This document shows, piece after piece, positions 1-7,886 of a DNA stretch of 23,669 nt. The stretch spans positions 673,359-697,027 of the forward strand of contig JAKMXF010000177.1 of NCBI GenBank assembly GCA_024704765.1. Reading direction: 5' to 3'. Each line of letters starts with the position of its first letter. Positions within the stretch are counted from its first letter, which is position 1. The notes under the pieces were generated by a model. That model saw nothing but the letters and a program-made list of their open reading frames with translations, did no database searches and was not told the DNA's origin. The stretch is from Oopsacas minuta (taxonomy: Eukaryota > Porifera > Hexactinellida > Lyssacinosida > Leucopsacidae). The position numbers and the translations under genes were made by a program.

Positions 1-330
1 ATCTTTTTACTTTTTACTACTTCGATGACACTGTCCAACAAATTTTTAGCATTTTTGCTTCTGGAATACACTGTAGTGTTTCTCATGTATTCAAGCACCC
101 TGATTCCAAATATCCAATCAGTTTTTCTCTATCAGGCAGAGATTTTGTAAAATTCGGAAATTTCCAAAATCATGTTTCCATAGATCTCTATAGATTGTAT
201 AATTGTATATGTATTAATACCTTCCGTATATATCGTCAACAATTCAAATTTTCTTAAAATATATAGAATATTATTTGCTCTTTCAAGAGGAGATTATCTG
301 ATTGTATTTTGTATTTATTTCTTTTCAATA
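1..330. other. AT-rich stretch, nothing recognised
   Basis: I see no open frame of useful length, splice-bounded exon, tandem repeat or terminal repeat here. It ends at the ATG of the broken cysteine-rich fragment at 331. It could be promoter or intergenic sequence, but nothing in it supports a specific call. Confidence 0.4.
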
Positions 331-624
331 ATGCCGCGTTGATGTTCAAACCCAACAGATTCTGTCTGTTATATTTGTGGAGAATATACTACAAAATTCC
401 AGCTGAGAGACATGTCTCCCCTTGTACACAAGGGATATGAGCAATATTTTGGTTGCAAGATTGGTGATCAAGATAGGCCTTGGGCACCTCATTTTTGTTG
501 CTCAAAATGTGCAATAGGACTTAGTAAACGCTTCCTACACCACATGTCAAGTTGCATACGTCACAATCCATACCTTGAAATGAGTTTGTACATTCACATG
601 TGTAGTGTTACCGTCCATACATAG
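331..624 (+). pseudogene. Broken fragment of a CYICGE-type cysteine-rich family
   Basis: The frame begins ATG CCG CGT and meets TGA at 340-342, then stays open to the stop at 622-624. After the stop it reads CSNPTDSVCYICGEY, then a stretch with YFGCKIGDQD, PWAPHFCC and SKC. From memory, many invertebrate genomes carry uncharacterised proteins beginning MPRxC.NPxDxxCYICGEYT and continuing YFGCK.GDQDK.WAPH.CC..C; the TGA falls where a lysine codon usually stands. The CxxC and CCxxC pairs look like metal ligands. The end (after about residue 60) does not continue the family's usual 'MPFAVPMIWREP' type sequence, so this is a 5' fragment carrying a premature stop. The biochemical role is unknown to me; copies are often numerous, which suggests mobile-element association. 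The family assignment rests on recall. Confidence 0.55.
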
Positions 625-629
625 TCCAT

Positions 630-1045
630 TTACAAAAGGATCAGGGTACAATTGTCAATCACCTCACTGCAGTTCTTAGCAGTGATATCAGGTACACAAA
701 TATACATATAATCATGTGGAGGTACATTAAGACAATTTATGGAAAATTCAGGGTCACAAGGATTAGGGTCGCATGCATCATCAAACACACACACAGGGTA
801 TATTTGGTCAATAAATATGTACGCTGTATCACAGTCACACTCGTATGTATTTGGGTGGGTAAGGTCAGTACAATTGCTACTAGTTCCACACGGATCACTA
901 GAACATAAGTCTGCTTCCTGATCGCATAAGTCAACTGTCAGTGTACGAGGACATTGACACCCAGTGCAATTTGAATATGGACTAGTACCATGTTTGCAGT
1001 CCAGCCCATAGGTAGTACAACTAGAATCCTCCCAATACTCTACAC
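630..1045 (-). pseudogene. EGF-like cysteine-rich gene, downstream half
   Basis: About 138 codons read from 1045 down to a stop at 630-632. Cysteines are dense and spaced as in EGF or laminin-EGF modules, for example CTGCQC, then CSSDPCG..SNC, then CDCD....C, then CDPNPCDPEF. Such modules form small disulphide-bonded extracellular domains, so the product would be secreted or on the cell surface. The frame begins abruptly with EYWEDSSC at the hAT terminus at 1046, and the matching upstream half lies at 7887-8561. Joining the last Cys codons at 7887 (CDCV) to EYWEDSSC gives eight residues between cysteines, the same spacing as in two neighbouring modules of this gene (CNC..8..C and CQC..8..C). 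I therefore read the two halves as one exon split by insertion. The apparent ATG at 1058 comes from transposon sequence and is not the start. Confidence 0.6.
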
Positions 1046-1064
1046 CAGGGGTCTTCAACCTTTT
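1038..1064. mobile_element. hAT terminal inverted repeat end with candidate 8-bp target duplication
   Basis: CAGGGGTCTTCAACCTTTT at 1046-1064 is a typical hAT/Charlie-type terminus, comparable with the CAGGGGTCNNCAACCTTT ends known from that superfamily. The eight bases before it, CTCTACAC (1038-1045), are the expected target-duplication length. The partner terminus was not found near 3000-3140. At the other edge of the composite insertion, 7881-7888 reads TCCGACAC, which shares only 5 of 8 bases, so the duplication is not proven. Confidence 0.55.
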
Positions 1065-1199
1065 CTTCTATGAGCCAAATATTAGTTTCGTATTAGATTG
1101 GCGAGCCGCATTAAAAGTTAAGGATCATGTATTCTATATTTTAATATAGTACTGTATTATTATGAGTAATTCATCATATTAAAATATTAATGTGAAGGT

Positions 1200-2982
1200 T
1201 GGTACTGTTTTTGTTGTTGTATTAAGATGCTATCTATATTAGGTTTCATATCAGTCGATGAAATACGAAGAACGTCTTGGAGGTGGTCATCAGTCAAATT
1301 AGTTCTATATTTGTTCTTGATATATTTCATTTTAGAGAAAAATGCCTCGCAAGTGTAAGTACTTCCAAATAAACTAGCTATCCTTCTTGCGTGTTTTAAA
1401 ATAGCAGGATAGATATCTGAAGGAAGAGTTTTATAGAAACTAATTACTCCAACATCCTTGAAGTCTGCCTTGAGATCTATGCTAGACTGCAGGTCTATGA
1501 GTTCAAGTTGAAGCTCCTGTGGAGCATATTGCGGATCAAAACTGAAAGGCTGTGCAAAGATCTCGAAGCTTTGTTGTTGATTTCTAAAATCTCCAAATCG
1601 AATCGAGTATCAAAGTTTTCTTGGAGATTTGAAATTATTTCGGCATATTTGTTTCCATCGGCTATCTTGTGACTTTAGTGCTGGAAAGTGAGAAAAATTG
1701 TTATTTTTAAACTGTAACTTAAATAGAGCGAGTTCATCTCAAAACTTCGAATTGTAGCATAAAGTTCATGAATCAACTTGTTCTTTCCCTGAAGTGTGGA
1801 ATTTAGAATATTTAATTGTGTAGTCATATCTACAAGGAAGGCAAAGTCGCTAATCCAATTTGTATCTTCGAATTCAGGAACTTTCTTGTCCTTTGAGGCT
1901 AAGAGACTTGATATTTCATCTCGTAATTCCCAAACTCTTTCAAGAACTACTCCTCTACTCAGCCACCTAACACTTGTAAAATATAATACATCTCCGTAAT
2001 CTGAATCGAGATCTTTCAAAAATTCTTTCAATTCTCTATGATTCACTCCTTTAGATCTGATAAAATTTACAACGTCTACTATCAACTTCATAACATTTTC
2101 TAGTCCAAGTGTTTTCGCACATAGGGCCTCTTGATGAATAATACAGTGACACCATGATATTTCTGTCAACCATCGTAGAACTTGACCTTTAAATCCTGTA
2201 CCTGTACCAAGCATTGATGGAGCTCCATCTGTTGAAATGCCAGATAACTTTAAGGCAGGAATGTTGTTTTCCGACACAATCTTAAGAAACTCTTCGAAAA
2301 TATCAATGCCACGAGTTCTTCCATGCATAGAACGCAGAGACAGTAATTCCTCGGTAATGTTGAAGTTTTCATCCACGCCTCTTATCCAGATTGTCAATTG
2401 CTCAACATCACAAATATCTTTACTTCCATCAAGTGCCAAGCTACAGAAACTAAAACAACTTGTCTTTTTCCAATAGTTGTGTATGAATATTTTTTGAAAT
2501 TGATTCCACTCGACGCATTACTGTCGTAGCACTCAAGGATACTTGCTGTATTAGTTGTTTTTTGTCGGACAACATTGATCAGCGAATTCATTTAGGCATT
2601 CCTTTATAAATTCACCATCCGTAATTGGTTTCATACGTTTCGCGATTATATTACTGATAGCAAAGCTAACTGCTGTGATAGACTTAACCGAATATCATCT
2701 TTTGAAAAGGTTAAAGATTGATTGTTCACTCTCCAAGTTTCTTTCAAGATTGTCTACTTTAGTCTTTCGTGATTCCCCAAGAATTCCCACAAAATTTGAT
2801 TGGTGTTTGGTATTGTAATGCTTTTCAAAGTTTCCTTTTTTAGCGGAAGCTATTGTTTCACGGCATATTAGGCAAATGAACTTGCCACTGTCCTCCACGA
2901 AAAAATACTTTATTTCCCATTCTATCTTGAATGACCGATTTTCTTCTTGTATCTTCCGCTTTTTCGACCTAGAAGTAGCCAT
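1200..2982 (-). pseudogene. hAT transposase remnant (BED finger, GTF2IRD2/ZBED5-like)
   Basis: Minus-strand pieces in several frames lie in the order of one hAT transposase. ATG at 2982 opens a BED-like zinc finger with C37, C40, H55 and H60. The middle part (about 2439-1675) has the catalytic-core look of the GTF2IRD2/ZBED5/SCAND3 group: STDGAPSM, then WCHCIIHQEAL, then VRWLSRGVVLERVWELRDEI. The C-terminal dimerisation region (about 1570-1200) reads APQELQLELIDLQ, then FGSTYTCEAFFSKMK, then a conserved helix. The family excises and inserts DNA with a DDE-type RNase-H fold and 8-bp target duplications. This copy is dead: stops or frame changes occur at about 2694, 2590, 2440-2470, 1675 and 1595. 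The partial frame 2394-2591 also belongs to it. Dimerisation motif and core are both recognisable, so the family call is strong. Confidence 0.85.
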
Positions 2983-3139
2983 AGTGGATACGTAAATAAT
3001 TAATGAATAATAAAAAATGTGTATTTAGAAAGTATTTGAAATCCGAAAATGAAATTGTATATTGTCAAATACTTCTGATTTATACTTTTGTTTGTATTTG
3101 AATATTGACTGAAGACTTAAATTAATTACTGAGGAAGTC
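2983..3139. other. AT-rich 5' flank of the hAT transposase, missing terminus
   Basis: This stretch should hold the second hAT terminus, but no AAAAGGTTGAAGACCCCTG-like end is visible. The closest string is TGAAGAC near 3110, too short to claim. The MULE-like terminal repeat starts directly at 3140, so the hAT end may have been deleted or displaced. Confidence 0.35.
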
Positions 3140-3330
3140 CGACATTTCGTTCCACGACATTTCGTTCCACGACATTTCGTTCCAGACATTTCGTTCCAGC
3201 GACATTTCGTTCCAGCGACATTTCGTTCCACGACATTTCGTTCCACGACATTTCGTTCCACGACATTTCGCTCCACTTTTGATTGGTCAATTTTTGTTAA
3301 TTATTTAACAGGTTTTAAATGGCTAAATAA
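3140..3330 (+). repeat. Left terminal inverted repeat with nine 15-bp minisatellite units
   Basis: Units run 3140-3275, mostly 15 bp, with one of 14 bp (3185) and two of 16 bp (3199, 3215). The innermost unit carries GCTCCA where the others have GTTCCA, and the mirror-image right repeat has the same variant in the same innermost place. This shows that the two ends share an ancestor and did not arise by separate expansion. The motif contains the pseudo-palindrome CGACATTTCG/CGAAATGTCG. The 83-codon open frame through it is only a by-product of a 15-bp period. Confidence 0.9.
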
Positions 3331-4513
3331 TTGAACTAATTTCTTGTCTGAATTCGTTTGGTTAATTCTAGCATAAATAAAATTGGTTTACCAGTTGTTT
3401 TGTATAATTTGCTAAATAGATTAACTAAGTAGCTTGTATAGATTCATTTAGATTGTGGTCGAAAATATACATAGTATATTATTAGAGGATGACATATATA
3501 ATTACGAGTACGTAGTAGGTATTACAAACTGGTATAGCGTCAAGAGCAGCTGACTAGATCTTATTGCATTTGTTTCAAACAATTTTAGCGTCCTGGCGGA
3601 TTCAGTGGGTGCTAAAACCTGTTTTTCGGAGCCCGCTTCTTTGTCCTGTTTAGTTCCAAATTTCCAATAGACATCAACGTTAACATATTTCAGAATTACA
3701 GACCCCCCATAATTCTGACTTCCAGCTATTTATTAGTACCAAATTTTATTGATGACCCCGAAATTACTGCCATTTCCCTGAGTCCAAGGGTGACCGTAAT
3801 TCAGATGTTCCACTGTACATATACATGTGTGTGTACTTGAAATTACTTCCTTGTTCACATCTTTGGACTTTGGAGGGGTTAAGACCAGATTTGGCATGTA
3901 TACTCGCATGAGATCTAGATGTGCACGGTTATCGAAGTGCTGTGCAGCGCGCCCTGTGTTGGGTTTGCCCCTGTTGACTAAAAACATTGTTTATTGATTA
4001 TATATGTATACCGCCCACCGGAACCACATACGATGCAACAAAGCTGCGTCTTGTAATGTTGCTTTATTTATGTTCGCAATATTTTATAAAAACGAGCGAG
4101 TTTCGCTTGCGGTTTACGATCACGCTATTAGGGGAAACCAGGCCTGACTAAGCCAATGTACAGATGGCCAATTAGAAATGTTTTAAGTTTATATTTCATT
4201 GCTTTTGTCGAGATTATTGAACCAAAGCTTTGTATAAATCCTAGTTTCCCAGTTTAAATATGACTACTTGTATTATTAATAAGTACTTACAAGAAATATA
4301 ATTGATTAATTAAACATTTATCTAAAAACAATTGGAAACTAAACAAAACAAATAGAAACTAAAAACTAAACTATGTTCTACTTGGGTGCAGCTACCACAT
4401 TTCGACCACTGTCCACTTCAATTGGTAGCTGCACCGTCAGGATGAGGAGGAAATCAGGAGAGAGGTAGGAGAGAGGAGATTTTACACATTGGCATGGAGA
4501 GAGAGGGAAAGAG
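3331..4513. other. Non-coding interior of the MULE-like element, left side
   Basis: About 1.2 kb between the left terminal repeat and the left transposase copy. I find no homology-bearing frame; the open frame 3733-3987 (minus) looks random. A 9-bp perfect stem, TCAGAATTA at 3690-3698 with TAATTCTGA at 3710-3718, surrounds a run of six C. The corresponding right interior (7321-7720) is only about 0.4 kb and does not visibly match, so the element is not symmetrical here. Confidence 0.45.
4385..4435. repeat. Perfect 13-bp inverted repeat (hairpin) upstream of the left transposase arm
   Basis: GGTGCAGCTACCA at 4385-4397 is the exact reverse complement of TGGTAGCTGCACC at 4423-4435, with a 25-base loop. 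It sits about 80 bp before the start of the identical arm. No counterpart is visible at the same place outside the right arm. It could be a small nested element, a transposase site or a transcript hairpin; the sequence does not decide. Confidence 0.7.
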
Positions 4514-4537
4514 AAAGCAAGGGTTCATACGAAGGGA

Positions 4538-5785
4538 ATGGAGATAGTGAAGCGTACGAATGAGCATCTACATGCACCTGATGTGCAGGCTACTGCCTGC
4601 TGTGAGATAAAGGCCGGCATCAAGAGGAAAGCACGAGACACACAGGATAGCTCACACCACATAATCGGTGAGGGTATGCTAACAGCATCAGAGGGTACTG
4701 CTGCTAAACTACCTAAGCTGGACAGCCTGAAGCGGACGATACAGCGTCAGCGTGCAAGTGTATTATCAGCTCCAGTGCAGCCTACCGCCCTATCAGAGTT
4801 GGTTCTACCTGCAGAATACCAGCGGACAGCCAAGGGGGAACAGTTCCTACTCTATGACTCTGGGGAAGACGATGCACATAGATTCCTCATCTTCGGGACA
4901 CAACGCAACCTCGGGATGCTACAGCAAAGCAAGATCTGGCTAGCTGATGGCACCTTCAAGACGGCGCCTCCCCTCTTCGCCCAGGTGTATGTGGTGCATG
5001 GACTCCGAGGAGGAGACGATCCTATGAAGACTGGTCATCTGTTGCCGAGTCTGTTCGTGCTGCTGCCCAACAAGACAGAGGATACCTACCGTAGGATGTG
5101 GGAGCAGATCCGCCTACTCTGTCCTCTTGCCCAGCCTGAACAGATGCTCCTGGACTTTGAGAAGGGCGCAATTAACAGCTTTGAGCATGTCTGGCCTAAC
5201 ACAGTGGTGAAGTGCTGCTTCTTCCACCTCACACAGAATATCTGGCGCCATGTGCAGTCTGTAGGGCTGCAGTCTGACTACACACATGACGAAGAGCTGG
5301 CCATGTGCATCCGGAAGATACCAGCCCTTGCATTCGCCCGACCAGCAGACGTACCCGATCTGTTTGAGCAAGTGTCAATGGACCTCCCCCTTACGTCTGA
5401 GATAGGCGAGCTAGTCGACTACTTTGAGAGGACGTATATCGGTCGCACGCTAGCCACTGGACACCATGTAGCGGCGACGTTCCCAATTGGCCTGTGGAAC
5501 TACCACTTCAGCACTCCATTCGGACTCCCCCGTACAACCAACGCCGTAGAGGCATGGCACCGCAGCTTCAATGCCACTGTCGGCTGCCATCACCCCACCA
5601 TATGGAAGTTCCTCCTAGCCCTCAAGCGTGAGCAGGGCCTAGTGGAGGTGCGGCAGACTAACTACCTTGCTGGGAAGCCGCCAACCAAACGGAGGAGGTC
5701 CCAACAGAGTGAACAAGCGTTGAGGACTCTAGTTGGAGAATATATCCACCAGACCATACTAAGACGAAGTTCCATACAAGTGTAG
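4538..5785 (+). CDS. MULE transposase, left copy, lacking the FLYWCH N-terminus
   Basis: An uninterrupted 415-codon frame. The MULE transposase domain is clear: ADGTF with D137, LLDFEKGA with D206, the zinc-like CCFFHLTQNIWR with C227 and H230, and TTNAVEAWHRSFN with E338 give the DDE triad in the expected order. A basic patch KRRRS near residue 383 may be a nuclear signal. Compared with the right copy (480 aa), this frame lacks the first 55 residues, which carry most of a FLYWCH zinc finger. Upstream DNA (about 4440-4513) still resembles the matching right-hand region (TTACACATTGGCA is shared) but is diverged and no longer reads through. The last 13 residues also differ because the identity with the right copy stops at 5743. 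The product could be catalytically able but lack DNA binding, or be a relic kept intact by conversion from the right copy. Confidence 0.8.
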   Translation: MEIVKRTNEHLHAPDVQATACCEIKAGIKRKARDTQDSSHHIIGEGMLTASEGTAAKLPKLDSLKRTIQRQRASVLSAPVQPTALSELVLPAEYQRTAKGEQFLLYDSGEDDAHRFLIFGTQRNLGMLQQSKIWLADGTFKTAPPLFAQVYVVHGLRGGDDPMKTGHLLPSLFVLLPNKTEDTYRRMWEQIRLLCPLAQPEQMLLDFEKGAINSFEHVWPNTVVKCCFFHLTQNIWRHVQSVGLQSDYTHDEELAMCIRKIPALAFARPADVPDLFEQVSMDLPLTSEIGELVDYFERTYIGRTLATGHHVAATFPIGLWNYHFSTPFGLPRTTNAVEAWHRSFNATVGCHHPTIWKFLLALKREQGLVEVRQTNYLAGKPPTKRRRSQQSEQALRTLVGEYIHQTILRRSSIQV

Positions 5786-5949
5786 ACACCATCTCAGCCT
5801 GAGAACGGATGTTAATCTTCCGTATTATCTATACCTCAAATAAATTTGATTTTGAGATAATACTTTAGATTAACATGTTAATCCGCTCCCAGACTGAAAT
5901 GATGTGCTACACCCTGCAAGAACTCCATCTTAGTACGATTTGGTGAATA
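5744..5949. other. Palindrome centre, diverged 3' ends of the two transposase copies
   Basis: The left half continues the left transposase 3' end and the right half the right one. They stay recognisably related (ACCA..C.TACTAAGA.G.AGTTC) up to the matching GTTAATC strings on each side. About 60 bases in the middle, around TAATCTTCCGTATTATC, are AT-rich and unique. Two AATAAA-like strings (5838-5845 region) could serve polyadenylation. Confidence 0.5.
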
Positions 5950-7320
5950 ATATTCTCCAACTAGAGTCCTCAACGCTTGTTCACTCTGTTGGGACCTCCT
6001 CCGTTTGGTTGGCGGCTTCCCAGCAAGGTAGTTAGTCTGCCGCACCTCCACTAGGCCCTGCTCACGCTTGAGGGCTAGGAGGAACTTCCATATGGTGGGG
6101 TGATGGCAGCCGACAGTGGCATTGAAGCTGCGGTGCCATGCCTCTACGGCGTTGGTTGTACGGGGGAGTCCGAATGGAGTGCTGAAGTGGTAGTTCCACA
6201 GGCCAATTGGGAACGTCGCCGCTACATGGTGTCCAGTGGCTAGCGTGCGACCGATATACGTCCTCTCAAAGTAGTCGACTAGCTCGCCTATCTCAGACGT
6301 AAGGGGGAGGTCCATTGACACTTGCTCAAACAGATCGGGTACGTCTGCTGGTCGGGCGAATGCAAGGGCTGGTATCTTCCGGATGCACATGGCCAGCTCT
6401 TCGTCATGTGTGTAGTCAGACTGCAGCCCTACAGACTGCACATGGCGCCAGATATTCTGTGTGAGGTGGAAGAAGCAGCACTTCACCACTGTGTTAGGCC
6501 AGACATGCTCAAAGCTGTTAATTGCGCCCTTCTCAAAGTCCAGGAGCATCTGTTCAGGCTGGGCAAGAGGACAGAGTAGGCGGATCTGCTCCCACATCCT
6601 ACGGTAGGTATCCTCTGTCTTGTTGGGCAGCAGCACGAACAGACTCGGCAACAGATGACCAGTCTTCATAGGATCGTCTCCTCCTCGGAGTCCATGCACC
6701 ACATACACCTGGGCGAAGAGGGGAGGCGCCGTCTTGAAGGTGCCATCAGCTAGCCAGATCTTGCTTTGCTGTAGCATCCCGAGGTTGCGTTGTGTCCCGA
6801 AGATGAGGAATCTATGTGCATCGTCTTCCCCAGAGTCATAGAGTAGGAACTGTTCCCCCTTGGCTGTCCGCTGGTATTCTGCAGGTAGAACCAACTCTGA
6901 TAGGGCGGTAGGCTGCACTGGAGCTGATAATACACTTGCACGCTGACGCTGTATCGTCCGCTTCAGGCTGTCCAGCTTAGGTAGTTTAGCAGCAGTACCC
7001 TCTGATGCTGTTAGCATACCCTCACCGATTATGTGGTGTGAGCTATCCTGTGTGTCTCGTGCTTTCCTCTTGATGCCGGCCTTTATCTCACAGCAGGCAG
7101 TAGCCTGCACATCAGGTGCATGTAGATGCTCATTCGTACGCTTCACTATCTCCATTCCCTTCGTATGAACCCTTGCTTTACACTCTCCTCTCTGCTCACA
7201 CTGCCAATGTGTAATTTCTCCAACTCTCCTATGCATCAAATATATGTATCCTCCTTCTATCATCTTCTGTCCTCCCTTACTAGTTGTGATCAGCCTGAAG
7301 GAGGGCTGATCAGGGTCCAT
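5878..7320 (-). CDS. FLYWCH-MULE transposase, right copy, apparently full length
   Basis: A 480-codon frame from ATG at 7320 to the stop at 5878. Residues about 8-67 form a FLYWCH zinc finger: a GGYIYL core, then W39, C41, C47 and the closing pair H65/H67. The MULE domain follows with D192, D261, the C..H pair ending at H285, and E393, completing the DDE triad. Both the DNA-binding and catalytic parts are open and complete, so of all genes in the window this is the best candidate for a functional product. MULE transposases cut at element ends and insert elsewhere with 8-11 bp duplications. The ATG at 7320 is preferred because the FLYWCH fold begins about seven residues later. G+C content is well above the surroundings. 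A spliced N-terminal extension cannot be excluded. Confidence 0.88.
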   Translation of the reverse strand: MDPDQPSFRLITTSKGGQKMIEGGYIYLMHRRVGEITHWQCEQRGECKARVHTKGMEIVKRTNEHLHAPDVQATACCEIKAGIKRKARDTQDSSHHIIGEGMLTASEGTAAKLPKLDSLKRTIQRQRASVLSAPVQPTALSELVLPAEYQRTAKGEQFLLYDSGEDDAHRFLIFGTQRNLGMLQQSKIWLADGTFKTAPPLFAQVYVVHGLRGGDDPMKTGHLLPSLFVLLPNKTEDTYRRMWEQIRLLCPLAQPEQMLLDFEKGAINSFEHVWPNTVVKCCFFHLTQNIWRHVQSVGLQSDYTHDEELAMCIRKIPALAFARPADVPDLFEQVSMDLPLTSEIGELVDYFERTYIGRTLATGHHVAATFPIGLWNYHFSTPFGLPRTTNAVEAWHRSFNATVGCHHPTIWKFLLALKREQGLVEVRQTNYLAGKPPTKRRRSQQSEQALRTLVGEYYSPNRTKMEFLQGVAHHFSLGAD

Positions 7321-7720
7321 TGAGAATAGAAGAGTTGTTTAAAAGAATACAAAAATGTAGCAAAATAATATTTTAGCTGATAATGCAAGCTGAAAATAAT
7401 ACAATTGCAACATTTAAATAGAACTACAAAGGTGACTCCATGTTTACTGGCAAACATACAATTAATTTCGCATCTTCTCCATCAAAGGAATTAATTTCGC
7501 ATCTTCTCCATCAAAAGAATTAACTTCGCATCTTCTCCATCAAAAGAATTAATTACTACGTATGTATTTCTGAAATAAATTCGTTACCTTTACGATAAAT
7601 CATCTTACCTCACTTTGCTAACACAGAACTTCTATGTTTAGGTTTACGATATCAGAACTGTAACATTAGATTCTTCTGAAATCATTCATCCCAAATTAAT
7701 TGATTGTATTTGCAATATTA
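7321..7720. other. Non-coding interior of the MULE-like element, right side
   Basis: This is the 5' flank of the right transposase copy, so its promoter would be here. No clear TATA-initiator arrangement stands out in such AT-rich DNA. A three-copy 29-bp tandem repeat lies at 7462-7548 and is listed separately. Nothing else is recognisable. Confidence 0.45.
7462..7548. repeat. Three tandem copies of a 29-bp unit
   Basis: Units at 7462-7490, 7491-7519 and 7520-7548 begin TTAATTTCGCATCTTC and end CATCAAA(A/G)GAA, with one or two changes each. A partial fourth begins at 7549. They lie about 140 bp upstream of the right transposase ATG, between it and the terminal repeat. Subterminal tandem repeats are often transposase-binding sites in MULE and other elements; that role here is inference. 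Confidence 0.9.
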
Positions 7721-7877
7721 TTTAGCCATTTAAAACCTGTGAAATTATTAACAAAAATTGGCCAATCAAAAGTGGAGCGAAATGTCGTGGAACGAAATGT
7801 CGTGGAACGAAATGTCCCTGGAACGAAATGTCTGGAACGAAATGTCGTGGAACGAAATGTCGTGGAACGAAATGTCG
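7721..7877 (-). repeat. Right terminal inverted repeat with seven minisatellite units
   Basis: Units run 7773-7877 as TGGAACGAAATGTCG, the reverse complement of the left unit. The innermost (7773-7787) has the GAGCGA variant seen in the innermost left unit. Lengths vary in the middle (16 bp at 7803, 14 bp at 7819). The unique part 7721-7772 mirrors 3276-3330. Right after the last unit, the host EGF-like frame resumes within about ten bases. Confidence 0.88.
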
Positions 7878-7886
7878 GTATCCGAC

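Larger units (their letters stand above)
4514..7179. repeat. Palindrome: two 1230-bp inverted arms around a 206-bp spacer
   Basis: Arms 4514-5743 and 5950-7179 have exactly equal length. Their translations agree in every residue in the main frame, and two other long open frames in the arms (63 and 85 aa) also match exactly, so nucleotide identity must be at or near 100%. Identity stops abruptly at both edges: outside, the two sides remain alignable but differ at many positions (for example 5744-5815 against 5949-5880). This is the pattern expected from recent gene conversion between older inverted copies; a recent inverted duplication would not leave diverged homologous flanks. An assembly artefact is the alternative. 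Confidence 0.9.
3140..7877. mobile_element. MULE-like element with minisatellite terminal inverted repeats (Phantom-like?)
   Basis: The two ends are inverted copies of each other: 3140-3330 pairs with about 7721-7877. Each begins with tandem 15-bp units CGACATTTCGTTCCA (nine on the left, seven on the right), then a shared unique stretch of about 56 bp with three visible mismatches, ending near CTAAATAAT. Between them lie two FLYWCH/MULE transposase copies in opposite orientation. The coding arms are far richer in G+C than the flanks (33 of 60 bases at 5041-5100), which suggests recent arrival or foreign origin. Mutator-like elements of animals, including the group named Phantom, are known for long terminal repeats and FLYWCH-bearing transposases; placing this copy there is inference. 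No 8-11 bp target duplication matches at the edges (GAGGAAGTC against GTATCCGAC). Confidence 0.7.

Noticed and set aside
714-934. Three short frames overlapping the EGF-like coding region
   Set aside because: They are alternate-frame shadows of the cysteine-rich frame at 630-1045.
3100-3139. Second hAT terminus
   Set aside because: Only a seven-base TGAAGAC match to the expected end was found, without the final CCCCTG.
3140-3275. Possible CRISPR-like array
   Set aside because: Units are contiguous with no unique spacers, and the setting is eukaryotic.
3025-3276. Repetitive 83-aa frame across the minisatellite (and its mirror at 7700-7951)
   Set aside because: A 15-bp period is a multiple of three, so long frames arise automatically; the two ends read differently and length-variant units break the frame.
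5114-5371. 85-aa minus-strand frame in the left arm, mirrored at 6322-6579
   Set aside because: It is the antisense of the conserved MULE transposase and is explained by codon constraint.
3131-7886. Target-site duplication of the MULE-like element
   Set aside because: GAGGAAGTC and GTATCCGAC agree at only three of nine positions.
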